Shown piece after piece: positions 7,987 through 15,463 of a stretch of DNA of 64,000 nucleotides (within the stretch, counting starts at the first letter, position 1; every line of letters begins with the position of its first letter). Under the pieces are notes generated by a model. That model ran no database searches. It worked only from the letters and a program-made list of their open reading frames with translations, and was not told where the DNA came from. The translations under genes and the position numbers were made by a program. Origin of the DNA: Pseudogemmobacter bohemicus (GTDB taxonomy: Bacteria; Pseudomonadota; Alphaproteobacteria; Rhodobacterales; Rhodobacteraceae); contig NZ_QNHG01000006.1 in NCBI RefSeq assembly GCF_003290025.1, positions 128,260-192,259 of the forward strand. The letters are read 5' to 3'.

Positions 7987-9225
7987 GTGACAGAAAAAAT
8001 GGGATATACCCCGGTAACGCCTTTCGGGCGGGTGCTGGATGCTGCGCAAATGGCGCGGCTGAGGCAGGCTGACACGCCGCGCCCGGCTTCGTTTACCCCT
8101 GTGCATGGCACCCTTCCCGCGCCGCAATCCATCAGCAAATGGGATATGCTGCGGGAGATCACCGCGGCGCGGAAGAGCCTCGGGCTCAGCGACCGTGACC
8201 TGACGGTACTCCAGGCGCTGATCAGCTTTCACCCCGGCGCCGACCTGTCGGGCGGGCCAGGTCAGATGGTGGTGTATCCCTCGAATGCCGCGATCTGCGC
8301 CAGGCTGAACGGGATGCCGGACTCGACCATGCGCCGTCATCTGGCCGCCCTGGTCAGCGCCGGCATTCTGACCCGCCGCGACAGCCCGAACGGCAAGCGC
8401 TATGCCCGCCGCAACCGCGCAGGTGGCGTCGCCTTCGGCTTTGACCTCTGGCCGCTGGTTGCCCGTCGCGAAGAGATCCTCGCCACTGCCGCAGCCGAAC
8501 GCCGCGCAACCGAAGAACTGCATCACCTGCGCGAAACCGTCAGTCTGATGCGCCGTGATCTCGCAGCCCTCGTGCTCTGGGGCGAGACCGAGCACCCTTC
8601 CCTGCCGGCCTGGACCAGGCTTGCCAATCTCGGCATTCTCAGCGGTCGCACGCTCCGCCGCAAACCAGTCCGCGAGGACCTGCTGCGGCTGCAATCCGTG
8701 CTGGCAGCCGCGCTGGCGGAGCTGGGCCTCTTACTGGATCTGACTTCGCCCGATGAGCCCACAGCCGAAGAAATGAGCAGCAATGCCGCCGATAATGAGC
8801 AGCACATTCAGAATTCAGAGAAAGACTTAATTGAATCTGAATCGGGCGTAGAAAATATGGCGATGGCGGATACGGCACAAGAAAGTCGACAGGGCAGGGC
8901 GCCTGCACCCTTGCCCTTGCGCCTGGTACTGGATGCCTGCGGCGAGGTGCAAACCTATGCAGCGCAAAAAATTGCCTCATGGCGCGATTTGCTGACCGCC
9001 TGTGAAACCCTGCGTCCCATGATGGGGATTTCTCCTGACCTTTGGCATGAGGCAAGACGGCGGCTTGGCAATGAGGACGCAGCCATTGTTCTTTCCGCAA
9101 TGCTGCAACGCTTTGCAGCGATCCGCTCTCCCGGGGCCTATCTCAGGCGGCTGATCCAGAAGGCCGGGGAGGGAGATTTTTCCCCGACACCGATGATTCT
9201 GGCACTGATGCGTCAGGCCGCCTGA
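7987..9225 (+). CDS. repC: Replication initiator RepC
   Basis: 412 residues from the GTG at 7987; an ATG at 7999 (residue 5) is an equally possible start and neither has a strong ribosome site. The protein has the RepC-type N-terminus (TPFGR near residue 12) and a winged-helix region around PSNAAICARLNGMPDSTMRRHLAAL followed by NGKRYARR. RepC binds the origin, which lies inside its own gene in this plasmid family. The central part (about residues 265-295) is coded by unusually AT-rich DNA with repeats, matching the expected oriV. Expression should be limited by the antisense RNA upstream. The parS palindrome begins 3 bases after the stop. Confidence 0.93.
   Translation: MTEKMGYTPVTPFGRVLDAAQMARLRQADTPRPASFTPVHGTLPAPQSISKWDMLREITAARKSLGLSDRDLTVLQALISFHPGADLSGGPGQMVVYPSNAAICARLNGMPDSTMRRHLAALVSAGILTRRDSPNGKRYARRNRAGGVAFGFDLWPLVARREEILATAAAERRATEELHHLRETVSLMRRDLAALVLWGETEHPSLPAWTRLANLGILSGRTLRRKPVREDLLRLQSVLAAALAELGLLLDLTSPDEPTAEEMSSNAADNEQHIQNSEKDLIESESGVENMAMADTAQESRQGRAPAPLPLRLVLDACGEVQTYAAQKIASWRDLLTACETLRPMMGISPDLWHEARRRLGNEDAAIVLSAMLQRFAAIRSPGAYLRRLIQKAGEGDFSPTPMILALMRQAA
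8795..8865. other. Candidate origin of replication (oriV) inside repC
   Basis: This AT-rich patch stands out from GC-rich surroundings. It holds the tandem repeat ATTCAGA (8806-8812 and 8813-8819) and its inverse TCTGAAT (8836-8842), so the RepC sequence around it is low in complexity. Origins of repABC replicons lie within repC in an AT-rich segment (established); placing it here is inference. Confidence 0.6.
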
Positions 9226-9227
9226 GG

Positions 9228-9243
9228 GTTCACAGCTGTGAAC
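9228..9243. other. parS centromere site
   Basis: GTTCACAGCTGTGAAC is a perfect 16-base palindrome and fits the repABC parS pattern GTT-N4-GC-N4-AAC. It begins 3 bases after the repC stop. I saw no second copy in the window, so a single-site centromere is likely. Confidence 0.8.
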
Positions 9244-9863
9244 TTCTGTCCCGACCTCGTGGATATATTGGATGTGCGATCGTTGCATCTCCTCAGTCTG
9301 CGGGCAACGGTGCAGGCCGCTATGAGCGCGCTGAGATATACCCGAAGCGGTTCATCCGTTCCACCTGACCGTTGCGATCAGGTTGTGCCTGATGTGGATG
9401 GTCGTCGTGCTGCCATGATCAACTTGTCCCAAAAGCATCCCTTTATTACAAGGAAAGGAACGCACCATCAAACCGGTGGATCAGATACCCAAGACACTAA
9501 AATGCAGGATTAGAGCCTGTTTTGGTCTTGATACAACGGTACGGATTGAGAGGAGAAATGAGCTGCGAACAGGGCGCGGCATACCGACTGTGCCACTGCG
9601 GAGTGTCATGGCCGCAGTGGCTGGCGATCCGCTAAAAAGCGGCTCTGATATGCCGGAAAACAGCTGAATCATAAACCAACAGCGCCCGACCTGCGGCACA
9701 ACTGTTCCTGCCCGGCACACCATGCTTCGCAGGCTCTCCGATCTCCTTGGCCGCGCTGCGGCTGGCATTGGTGCAATTCCGGCCAGTTTTCCGCGCGGGC
9801 TCTGCGACATAACTGTAAACAGGGCTTGAAGCCGGTATTGTCCTGAGTATAGACAGCCGCAAC
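9244..9863. other. Gap without a convincing gene
   Basis: About 620 bases between parS and the tRNA. Short frames exist on both strands, but none shows a recognisable domain, a good ribosome site or coherent composition. An apparent minus-strand protein covering 9481-9954 is an artefact: its N-terminus is the antisense of the tRNA. The segment probably holds decayed plasmid or mobile DNA. Confidence 0.5.
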
Positions 9864-9953
9864 GGACAGTTGGCCGAGTGGTCGAAGGCGCACGCCTGGA
9901 AAGTGTGTAGGCGGGGAACCGTCTCGAGGGTTCGAATCCCTCACTGTCCGCCA
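9864..9953 (+). tRNA. tRNA-Ser (GGA)
   Basis: 90 bases with a full cloverleaf. The acceptor stem GGACAGT pairs with ACTGTCC; D stem GCC/GGC; anticodon stem CACGC/GTGTG around loop CTGGAAA with anticodon GGA at 9898-9900. A long variable arm typical of serine tRNAs is present, then T stem GAGGG/CCCTC with TTCGAAT, discriminator G and encoded CCA (9951-9953). It decodes UCC/UCU. It lies at the edge of a region with integrase and phage remnants, so its 3' end may be or have been an integration site; no duplicate of the 3' end was found nearby. Confidence 0.96.
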
Positions 9954-10464
9954 ATCACCACTGAAATGGCTTGATAATTTCGGATTTTTGGCGGTACATC
10001 CGCCTATGAGCCCGCCATCTATTTTGCGATTGGATGCTATCAGTTGCAGCAAAGGGCAGATCTTTCGCTGTTTCGCTTATCATCTTTCCTAAAATCGCCG
10101 GTTCGTGAGCATATTGCGCAACGGCTCACACTTCAGTCTCGTGCCAAGGCCCAAGCCTGCGACCACCTCTCCCTCACGCACGGGTTATCCGCTCACCGCT
10201 GGTGGATGGATCGTCCCAAACGAATCGAGCCTTGTCTTCTGTCATGCAGGAAAGGCCAGCGCACAAGGCGAGACTCTGGGCGATCCCTGGCTTCCCTGGA
10301 GGTGGATGCACCCGGCGGCTGCATCGCTGCTGATATGGTCGAACGGCCCGAGGTCGCGCCCTGATCTGACGACCAGCCGTAACGAAGGCCAGAGGGGGCC
10401 GCCGATGGCTCAAAAGTCGCGCCGGATACAAGTGTGGTAGCCTGGCGGCGGGACTACCTCAGGC
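9954..10464. other. Gap without a convincing gene
   Basis: About 510 bases after the tRNA. Overlapping short frames on both strands have no recognisable motif or ribosome site. Together with the broken genes that follow, it looks like decayed integrated DNA. Confidence 0.45.
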
Positions 10465-11007
10465 TCACCAGAGGTGTGGAGGAGGAAGAAGGGCGGTGCC
10501 ATAAAGGGCGGCCGCTGCGATGAGGCGCGGAGACCAGAGGCTGAAGATCCGAAGATCGAGAATTCGTCCAGTCAGAAGATCGGTCACTTTCGGGCCAACC
10601 AGACGTATGCGCTCGGCTACCGCTTCGAGTTCAGGGGTTTCGATATATTGCTTGTATGTTGTCAAAATCTGGGACAGTTCCTCGACCTTTTCGGACAGAA
10701 CTTCTCCGTTTGGCCATTCAATTTCGCTTACTTTGAAGCGAATTTTCTCTGTCGCTTTGAAGATGACGGCTTTCTCCTCTGCGCTGAGCTCGCGGCCAGG
10801 CCGGAGAGCGGCGAGACCGGCTATGATAGGCTCCTGGATATCGTCTATTTGCCGCATGTCCGGCAGGTTCAGTTTTGCCTTGACCGAGAGCGCTGCCTTC
10901 ATTTCCCGGTAGCTTGCCTGCAGCTCAGAGAGAAGCGCCTCGACGGTTGCCCCCCGGTTTTCATCTCGGATAGGGCGATGGTCCCCGAGTATCTCAGCGA
11001 AAAGCAT
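10465..11007 (-). CDS. Hypothetical helical protein
   Basis: 180 residues, mostly charged and amphipathic helices (for example SELQASYREMKAALSVKAK and EKVEELSQILTTYKQYIE), then a short hydrophobic C-terminus. This composition is more protein-like than the frames opposite it. No family is recognised. The 5' end overlaps the excisionase remnant on the other strand by 30 bases, and no good ribosome site precedes the ATG at 11007, so the true start may differ or the gene may be a fragment. It lies in the decayed island after the tRNA. Confidence 0.45.
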   Translation of the reverse strand: MLFAEILGDHRPIRDENRGATVEALLSELQASYREMKAALSVKAKLNLPDMRQIDDIQEPIIAGLAALRPGRELSAEEKAVIFKATEKIRFKVSEIEWPNGEVLSEKVEELSQILTTYKQYIETPELEAVAERIRLVGPKVTDLLTGRILDLRIFSLWSPRLIAAAALYGTALLPPPHLW

Positions 11008-11100
11008 GTGGCTGCACTGCTGGGCCGGTCACGCGCCTGGCTCTCCAGATGCCGCCAGGCGCTTGCGCGGGAAGGCTTCCCCTGTGTGACCGCCTCATAG
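10978..11100 (+). pseudogene. Excisionase/AlpA-like helix-turn-helix remnant
   Basis: The ATG at 10978 opens a 40-residue frame with YLSEKHVAALLGRSRAWLSR, a typical excisionase-like helix-turn-helix placed just before an integrase. The frame ends after GFPCVTAS. Shifting by one base gives a more plausible continuation (LCDRLIGLT, then a stop), which suggests a frameshift. It precedes the integrase-like frame by 37 bases, the normal xis-int order. Function is probably lost. Confidence 0.5.
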
Positions 11101-11137
11101 GCTTGACCTGATCCGCCTCGATAATGACCCGACATAC

Positions 11138-11855
11138 ATGCCCGGTTTCGTGAAGTCCGGCCCGGCGCTCTACTGGCGCCCGCCGAAGGCGGATATTGTT
11201 AGTGGATACCGGATCAAGAACTACCGCCTGCGGGGGACCAAGGAGGAAATGGGCGCCAAGTGCCGGGAACTGACCCGCGAGTTGCTGCGCTGGCGGGACG
11301 GTTCGCCAAAGGTGGAGGCCGGAACATGGTCGTGGATCATTGGCCGCTACAAGAGCGACGAGTTTTCCCCGATCCACGCTCTGAAGGCAAACTCCCGGGC
11401 CTCATATCTCGAAGCCTTGGACAAATGGGCGGTAGCCATCGGGAAGCTGCGGATTAGCTCGATCGACTTCGAAACCCTGATGCTCCTGAAGACGGCCATG
11501 GAGAAGAAGGGCAGAAGCGTCTCCTATATCCATCGGATGTTCACCCATCTCCGGATCTCCGAAGCGTTCGACGCCTGGCATGCCACCGGCCTGAATTATC
11601 ACGCGGCGATCACCGACGAGGAATCCCGGGAAGAACTCGGGCGGGAAATGCGGTGCATCGAGGTTGTCGCCATTCATCTGTCGGCAGAGACCGCCGATGA
11701 TGTCTGGCGGCTGCAACTGCGGCCCCACGAATGCCGCGCACGAGGACAAGGATTATCTGGTCATGCGGGCGTTCTGGCAGTGCGGTATTCCCGTTCCCGA
11801 AAGCGTCAAAGCTTGGACGCAGCAGATCGAGCAGCCGAAGATGTTCCGAAACTAG
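11138..11855 (+). pseudogene. Degenerate phage integrase remnant
   Basis: The first 140 residues (MPGFVKSGPALYWRPPKAD onward) resemble the N-terminal arm and core-binding domains of tyrosine recombinases encoded next to excisionases, including YIHRMFTHLR where the core-binding domain ends. The catalytic domain (R, H-x-x-R, Y) is absent. After about 11720 the coherent reading moves to another frame (AAHEDKDYLVMRAFWQCG, stop at 11855), as if two gene pieces were joined. I read this as a truncated, rearranged integrase. Confidence 0.45.
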
Positions 11856-11860
11856 TCAGG

Positions 11861-12142
11861 CTAACGGCTTTGGGCAGCCTTATATACTAGGCTTTTGTCC
11901 CGCCTCCCTACAGCCACCACTATCACAGTGACCGTGGCATCATCCACTTCGTATACCAAACGATATCCGAGACTTAACAATTTGATCTTAAAGCGCTTTG
12001 TTGCACCACGCAACTGCGACTTAGGAACCCTTGGCGCTTCGCACCACACTCTCAGCTTTCTCTTAAACTGGGCGCAAACTGCCTCAGGAAGCTCACGCCA
12101 TTCTTCTAACGCTGGCGGCAGAAATTCCAGACTATAGATCAT
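11861..12142 (-). CDS. RelE/ParE-family toxin (StbE-like)
   Basis: 93 residues with the compact RelE/StbE fold pattern: N-terminal MIYSLEFLPPALEEWREL, KRKLRVWCEAPRVPKSQLRG, the core strands KIKLLSLGYRLVYEVDD and the C-terminal VGRRDKSLVY. RelE-type members cleave mRNA on the ribosome, while ParE-type ones poison gyrase; the StbE-like pattern favours RNA cleavage but this is not proven. It overlaps the antitoxin gene by 11 bases, the usual antitoxin-first order. It probably stabilises the replicon or the island. Confidence 0.88.
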   Translation of the reverse strand: MIYSLEFLPPALEEWRELPEAVCAQFKRKLRVWCEAPRVPKSQLRGATKRFKIKLLSLGYRLVYEVDDATVTVIVVAVGRRDKSLVYKAAQSR

Positions 12143-12380
12143 CCAACGTAACTTTCACAGGTTTCAGGCCTGCGCGTTCATCTGCAATCGCATTCAGTTC
12201 CAAGTCCTCTAGAGCATCGAGAATCTGGGCATATAGTTCTGGAGGAACGCAGTAAAACGCAGGCTCATTATGATTAAGAACGACAAGGCTTGCACCTGCC
12301 GCTTGAGCCATCGCAGCCATAGGGTTGCGCTTGAATTCAGTGATACTGGCCGCCAGGGCCGCATGGATCATTTGGGTCAT
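12132..12380 (-). CDS. Antitoxin of the RelB/StbD (Phd/YefM) type
   Basis: 82 residues from the ATG at 12380. The frame is open up to 12461, but the family N-terminus (MIHAALAASITEFKRNP) begins only three residues after this ATG. Phd/YefM-like features include the N-terminal DNA-binding segment, VVLNHNEPAFYCVPPELY and an acidic C-terminus ending KVTLDDL that would contact the toxin. It should neutralise the toxin and repress the operon. Immediately upstream, ACGCACA occurs twice in tandem, and the promoter carries a palindromic operator at 12495-12510. Confidence 0.82.
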   Translation of the reverse strand: MTQMIHAALAASITEFKRNPMAAMAQAAGASLVVLNHNEPAFYCVPPELYAQILDALEDLELNAIADERAGLKPVKVTLDDL

Positions 12381-12488
12381 TGAGCCGTTGATATGTGCGT
12401 TTGTGCGTATGAATTCGTGCTGTCGTTGGATGCTCTTCTTTTTCTCTGGAGCAGAAACCAAGCACGATGTCAGCTTATGACAGACCTG

Positions 12489-12518
12489 TATATAGCTCCA
12501 TAAATGGAGCCATGTAAT
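12489..12518 (-). promoter_or_regulatory. Promoter and operator of the toxin-antitoxin operon
   Basis: Minus strand: ATTACA (12518-12513), 18-base spacer, TATATA (12494-12489). The palindrome GCTCCAT-AA-ATGGAGC (12495-12510) fills the spacer, so a bound repressor would exclude RNA polymerase. This is the standard autoregulation geometry for such modules; the binding protein is inferred to be the antitoxin. Confidence 0.6.
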
Positions 12519-12574
12519 GGTCTAATTTGAGAAGCTGACACAGCGCCCAACATGCCATTGGGAACCCGTAATCC

Positions 12575-13223
12575 CTACGGAACGTGTAAGACCGAAGGCC
12601 GCAGCGGGATCACTTCTTGCCCCTGAACGATCTGCCGAGCCAGATCTCGCAGCGCCATCAGGGATGTGTTGGCATCCATGTCGCTCCCCCCGTCCGCGAT
12701 CAGGATCTTGAGGGCGAATTCCTCGACCATTTCCGGCACGATCAGCGCGGCCTCGTCGCCGATGGCGGCGATCCGGTCGTAGCTCTCCCCCCTTTCCCTT
12801 GGCGATCAGCTCTATCCATTCACCGTGGAGCGCCCGCAGAGGGCTGACGGGCATGGGCAGATCAGGGGGGACCAAGCCGGCCGTGTTTTCAGCAAGGCGC
12901 CGACATTCGGCCAGGATATCATCCTCCTCGTTGAGAAGCTCCGGATCACCGCCGTCGCACCTCGCCATCAGTTGGAAGATCAGATCCATCGGGAGCTGTG
13001 TCGGCATTTCGCAAAGGATATCCGTCAGCTCCCAAACTATCCCGTGCGAAGTCGAGAAATCTTCGTCGCTGAACTCGCCCAGGTTCAACATGCGCCGCAT
13101 CGGCGCGAGAACACGGTAAAGACGCGCAATCGGTGTTGTCGCATCCTCGGGCGATACCGCTGCATTGTCGCAGCTCAAGCCTTCCTGGGCGATGGATGTG
13201 CGGATATGTTTGGCCTCAGCCAT
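12575..13223 (-). pseudogene. Frameshifted gene of unknown function (about 215 residues if repaired)
   Basis: The ATG at 13223 follows a strong ribosome site (AAGGAGA, 10 bases upstream). The protein reads coherently (MAEAKHIRTSIAQEGLSCDN onward, then acidic helices) to IELIAKGKGG, after which the frame turns into Arg-rich nonsense. Dropping one base from the six-G run near 12787-12792 restores ESYDRIAAIGDEAALIVPEM and continues to a TAG at 12575-12577, giving about 215 residues. Either a real one-base insertion or a sequencing error in the G run. No family recognised; the context is a decayed island. Confidence 0.6.
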
Positions 13224-13383
13224 TCTGCGATCTCCTTCAACAGATCGAGTCTCGGTTAGGCTCGGCAGGTGGTGCAAACACTTGTCGGGCCGCTTCACGA
13301 TAGCAGCAGTTGATAGTTAATCAACCGGGCGATGCGCGGGCCGGTGCATGAGATGCTTGCCCGCGCTGTGCCATCCTTCCGCT

Positions 13384-13959
13384 ATGTCCAACCTCCTCAC
13401 CCTCGCGCCACAGCGCCCCGCTCGCCTGTCGCCCCGCCTCCGGGACGCGATCCGCCTCAATGTCACCGAAGGTTTGTTAATCACAGACGCCTGCGAGAAG
13501 GCGGGCCTCAGCCGTGCAGCCTGGTATAAGGCCATGAAACGCCCAGCCGTGCAGACCTATACCGAGGAGGTCGCGGCGAAGTTCGTGGCGGGGGTCAGTG
13601 CGAAGAAAGAGCGGGCCAAAGCTATCGCTCTCGAACAGGGCCTCGAACTCATGCTGACATCCAAGAACGAGTCCATCGGCGCGCGTATGGTTGAGTTCTT
13701 CGCCGCCGATGCGAAGGTTTCGCCTGTCTCACTCCATGTCGACGCCCGGCAGCAGAACATGGTTGGCTACGAATACACGCGGCCCCTGAATAATGGTTTT
13801 GCCGATCCGCGCCAGGCGCTGATGGCCGGGGGTGCCAATTGTCCGCCTGCAATACCAGGGCGGATGGGGCTGCTGGGCGCGGCGTTTTCCCTGCAGCGGC
13901 TGATCGCTTTCGGGGTGATTGTGATCCTGGTCGGCGCTGTGTTCAACCTGTTCCGGTGA
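13384..13959 (+). CDS. Phage small-terminase-like helix-turn-helix protein
   Basis: 191 residues from the ATG at 13384. Residues 15-60 (LRDAIRLNVTEGLLITDACE, then AGLSRAAWYKAMKRP) form a helix-turn-helix like that of small terminase subunits or related phage DNA-binding proteins. A helical middle follows. The last 55 residues change character: a Gly/Pro-rich link, then one membrane helix (LIAFGVIVILVGAVFNLF). This tail looks joined from other DNA, since small terminases lack membrane helices. The end overlaps the convergent GMC oxidase gene by 17 bases. Probably a phage remnant; function unclear. Confidence 0.5.
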   Translation: MSNLLTLAPQRPARLSPRLRDAIRLNVTEGLLITDACEKAGLSRAAWYKAMKRPAVQTYTEEVAAKFVAGVSAKKERAKAIALEQGLELMLTSKNESIGARMVEFFAADAKVSPVSLHVDARQQNMVGYEYTRPLNNGFADPRQALMAGGANCPPAIPGRMGLLGAAFSLQRLIAFGVIVILVGAVFNLFR

Positions 13960-15460
13960 CGCCGCGCGCCCAGGTCTCGGCCACGGCCAGCACCGCCGCA
14001 TGGATCGGACCGGCGGTCAGGCCGGGCAGCACCGAGGCATCGACCAGCGCGAGGTTGTCGAGCCCGTTCAGCCGCAGATCGGGGGCGCAGACCGCGCCGG
14101 CATCGCGCCCCATGCGGCAGGTGCCGGATGGGTGATGATGGGTGATTGCGGCTTTTGCGATAAAGGCGTCGATATCGGCATCGGTGGTCAGCGGGCCGGG
14201 CAGGATCTCATGGTCGCGCCATCCGGCCAGTTCGGGCCTGGCGCCGATTTCCCGCGCGGCCTTCAGCGCCTCGCGGAACAGGCGGCGGTCGTGACCGGTC
14301 GAGATATAGCGCGGCTCGATCAGCAGCGGGTCGGAGGGGCAGGGGCCGGTGACGCGGATCTCGCCCCGGCTGGTCGGATGGGTCACGCCGAAGAGGAAAC
14401 TATAGGCGGTGCCCGGGGCAGGGGGGGTGAACAGTTCCGAGGTGATCGGGCCGACGCCGCAGCCGACCACGATCTCGGGCTGGCCGGTGGCGGTGAAGTC
14501 ACCCGCCCGCATATAGGCCATGCTTTCGGAATGCTGCAGGAGAGAGGGGGGCACATGCCGGCGCGCGGCGTAGAGATTGCCGGCGCCAAGCAGATGGTCC
14601 ATCAGGTTCTGCCCCAGCTCCGGCACGTTCAGCCGGCATTGGATACCTGCCGCCGCCAGCACCGCCTCCGGCCCGATGCCCGAGCGCATCAGCAGCGCCG
14701 GGCTCTCCAGCGCGCCGGCGGAGAGGGCGATCCGATCGGCCTCGATCCGGCCCGCCGAGGTCTCCAGCGCGGTCACGCGCGCCCCGGTCAGGGTCAGCCT
14801 GGTGGCGAGAGTGCCGGTCAGGATGGTGAGGTTGGCGCGTGCCCGCACGGCAGGGGTCAGCCAGGCTTCGGCAGTGGTGACACGCTTGCCGTCGCGGATC
14901 ATCAGCGAATTGGGCGTCACGCCGACCATCTCGCCGGTGTTATGGCCGTTGAGGCGTTTCAGCCCCAGCCCGGCGCCGGCTTCGATATAGGCGCGCGCAA
15001 GGGGGGAGACCTCTTCTCCCGGCAGCCAGACCGGCATCGGGCCGCCTTGTCCATGGAGGCCGTCGCCGCCCAGCGTATGGTCTTCGATGGCGAGGAAGGC
15101 GGGCATGAGGCCGTCCCAGGACCATTGGGGATCGCCGGTGGCATGCTCCCAGGCGGCGAAATCCTCGCGGCAGCCGCGGAAATGGCCAAGCGCATGCAGC
15201 AGCGAAGACCCCCCCAGCCCGCGCCCGCGCGCCCAGGACAGAGAGCGCCCGGCAAGCCCCGGTTGCGGCGTGGTGCGGTAATCCCAGTCATAATCGCGAT
15301 GCTGGATCAGGGGCCACATCTGCGGCTTGAGGATATCGGGGTCGGTGGGTTCGCCCCCGGCCTCGATCAGCACCACCTGCCGCGCGGGGTCTTCGGACAA
15401 ACGCGCCGCCAGCAGCGCCCCGGCCGAGCCGCCGCCGATGATCGCAAGATCATAGCGCAT
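13943..15460 (-). CDS. GMC-family flavin oxidoreductase, candidate pyridoxine 4-oxidase
   Basis: 505 residues. An N-terminal FAD-binding motif (DLAIIGGGSAGALLAARLSE) is followed by the GMC signature region (SWARGRGLGGSSLLHA) and a C-terminal active-site block (THHHPSGTCRMG and VDASVLPGLTAGPIHAAV). GMC enzymes oxidise alcohols with FAD. In vitamin B6 degradation a GMC enzyme, pyridoxine 4-oxidase, makes pyridoxal; the presence of a pyridoxamine-pyruvate aminotransferase in the same cluster makes this the favoured guess, but a choline-dehydrogenase-like or other alcohol oxidase is possible. It is the last gene of the leftward operon, 3 bases after the NicX-like gene. Confidence 0.75.
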   Translation of the reverse strand: MRYDLAIIGGGSAGALLAARLSEDPARQVVLIEAGGEPTDPDILKPQMWPLIQHRDYDWDYRTTPQPGLAGRSLSWARGRGLGGSSLLHALGHFRGCREDFAAWEHATGDPQWSWDGLMPAFLAIEDHTLGGDGLHGQGGPMPVWLPGEEVSPLARAYIEAGAGLGLKRLNGHNTGEMVGVTPNSLMIRDGKRVTTAEAWLTPAVRARANLTILTGTLATRLTLTGARVTALETSAGRIEADRIALSAGALESPALLMRSGIGPEAVLAAAGIQCRLNVPELGQNLMDHLLGAGNLYAARRHVPPSLLQHSESMAYMRAGDFTATGQPEIVVGCGVGPITSELFTPPAPGTAYSFLFGVTHPTSRGEIRVTGPCPSDPLLIEPRYISTGHDRRLFREALKAAREIGARPELAGWRDHEILPGPLTTDADIDAFIAKAAITHHHPSGTCRMGRDAGAVCAPDLRLNGLDNLALVDASVLPGLTAGPIHAAVLAVAETWARGVTGTG

Positions 15461-15463
15461 GGC

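Noticed and set aside
9481-9954. Minus-strand 157-residue frame beginning MADSEGFEPSRRFPAYTLSR
   Set aside because: Its N-terminus is the antisense of tRNA-Ser, a well-known spurious protein in databases; the rest has no motif.
10474-10977. Plus-strand frame leading into the excisionase-like helix-turn-helix
   Set aside because: Only the last 40 residues are recognisable; the part before 10978 is opposite a more protein-like minus-strand frame and has no ribosome site at its start.
9954-13960. Duplicate of the tRNA 3' end (attR) marking an island boundary
   Set aside because: No second copy of the T-arm/acceptor sequence was seen by eye up to 14 kb; a far copy outside the window cannot be excluded.
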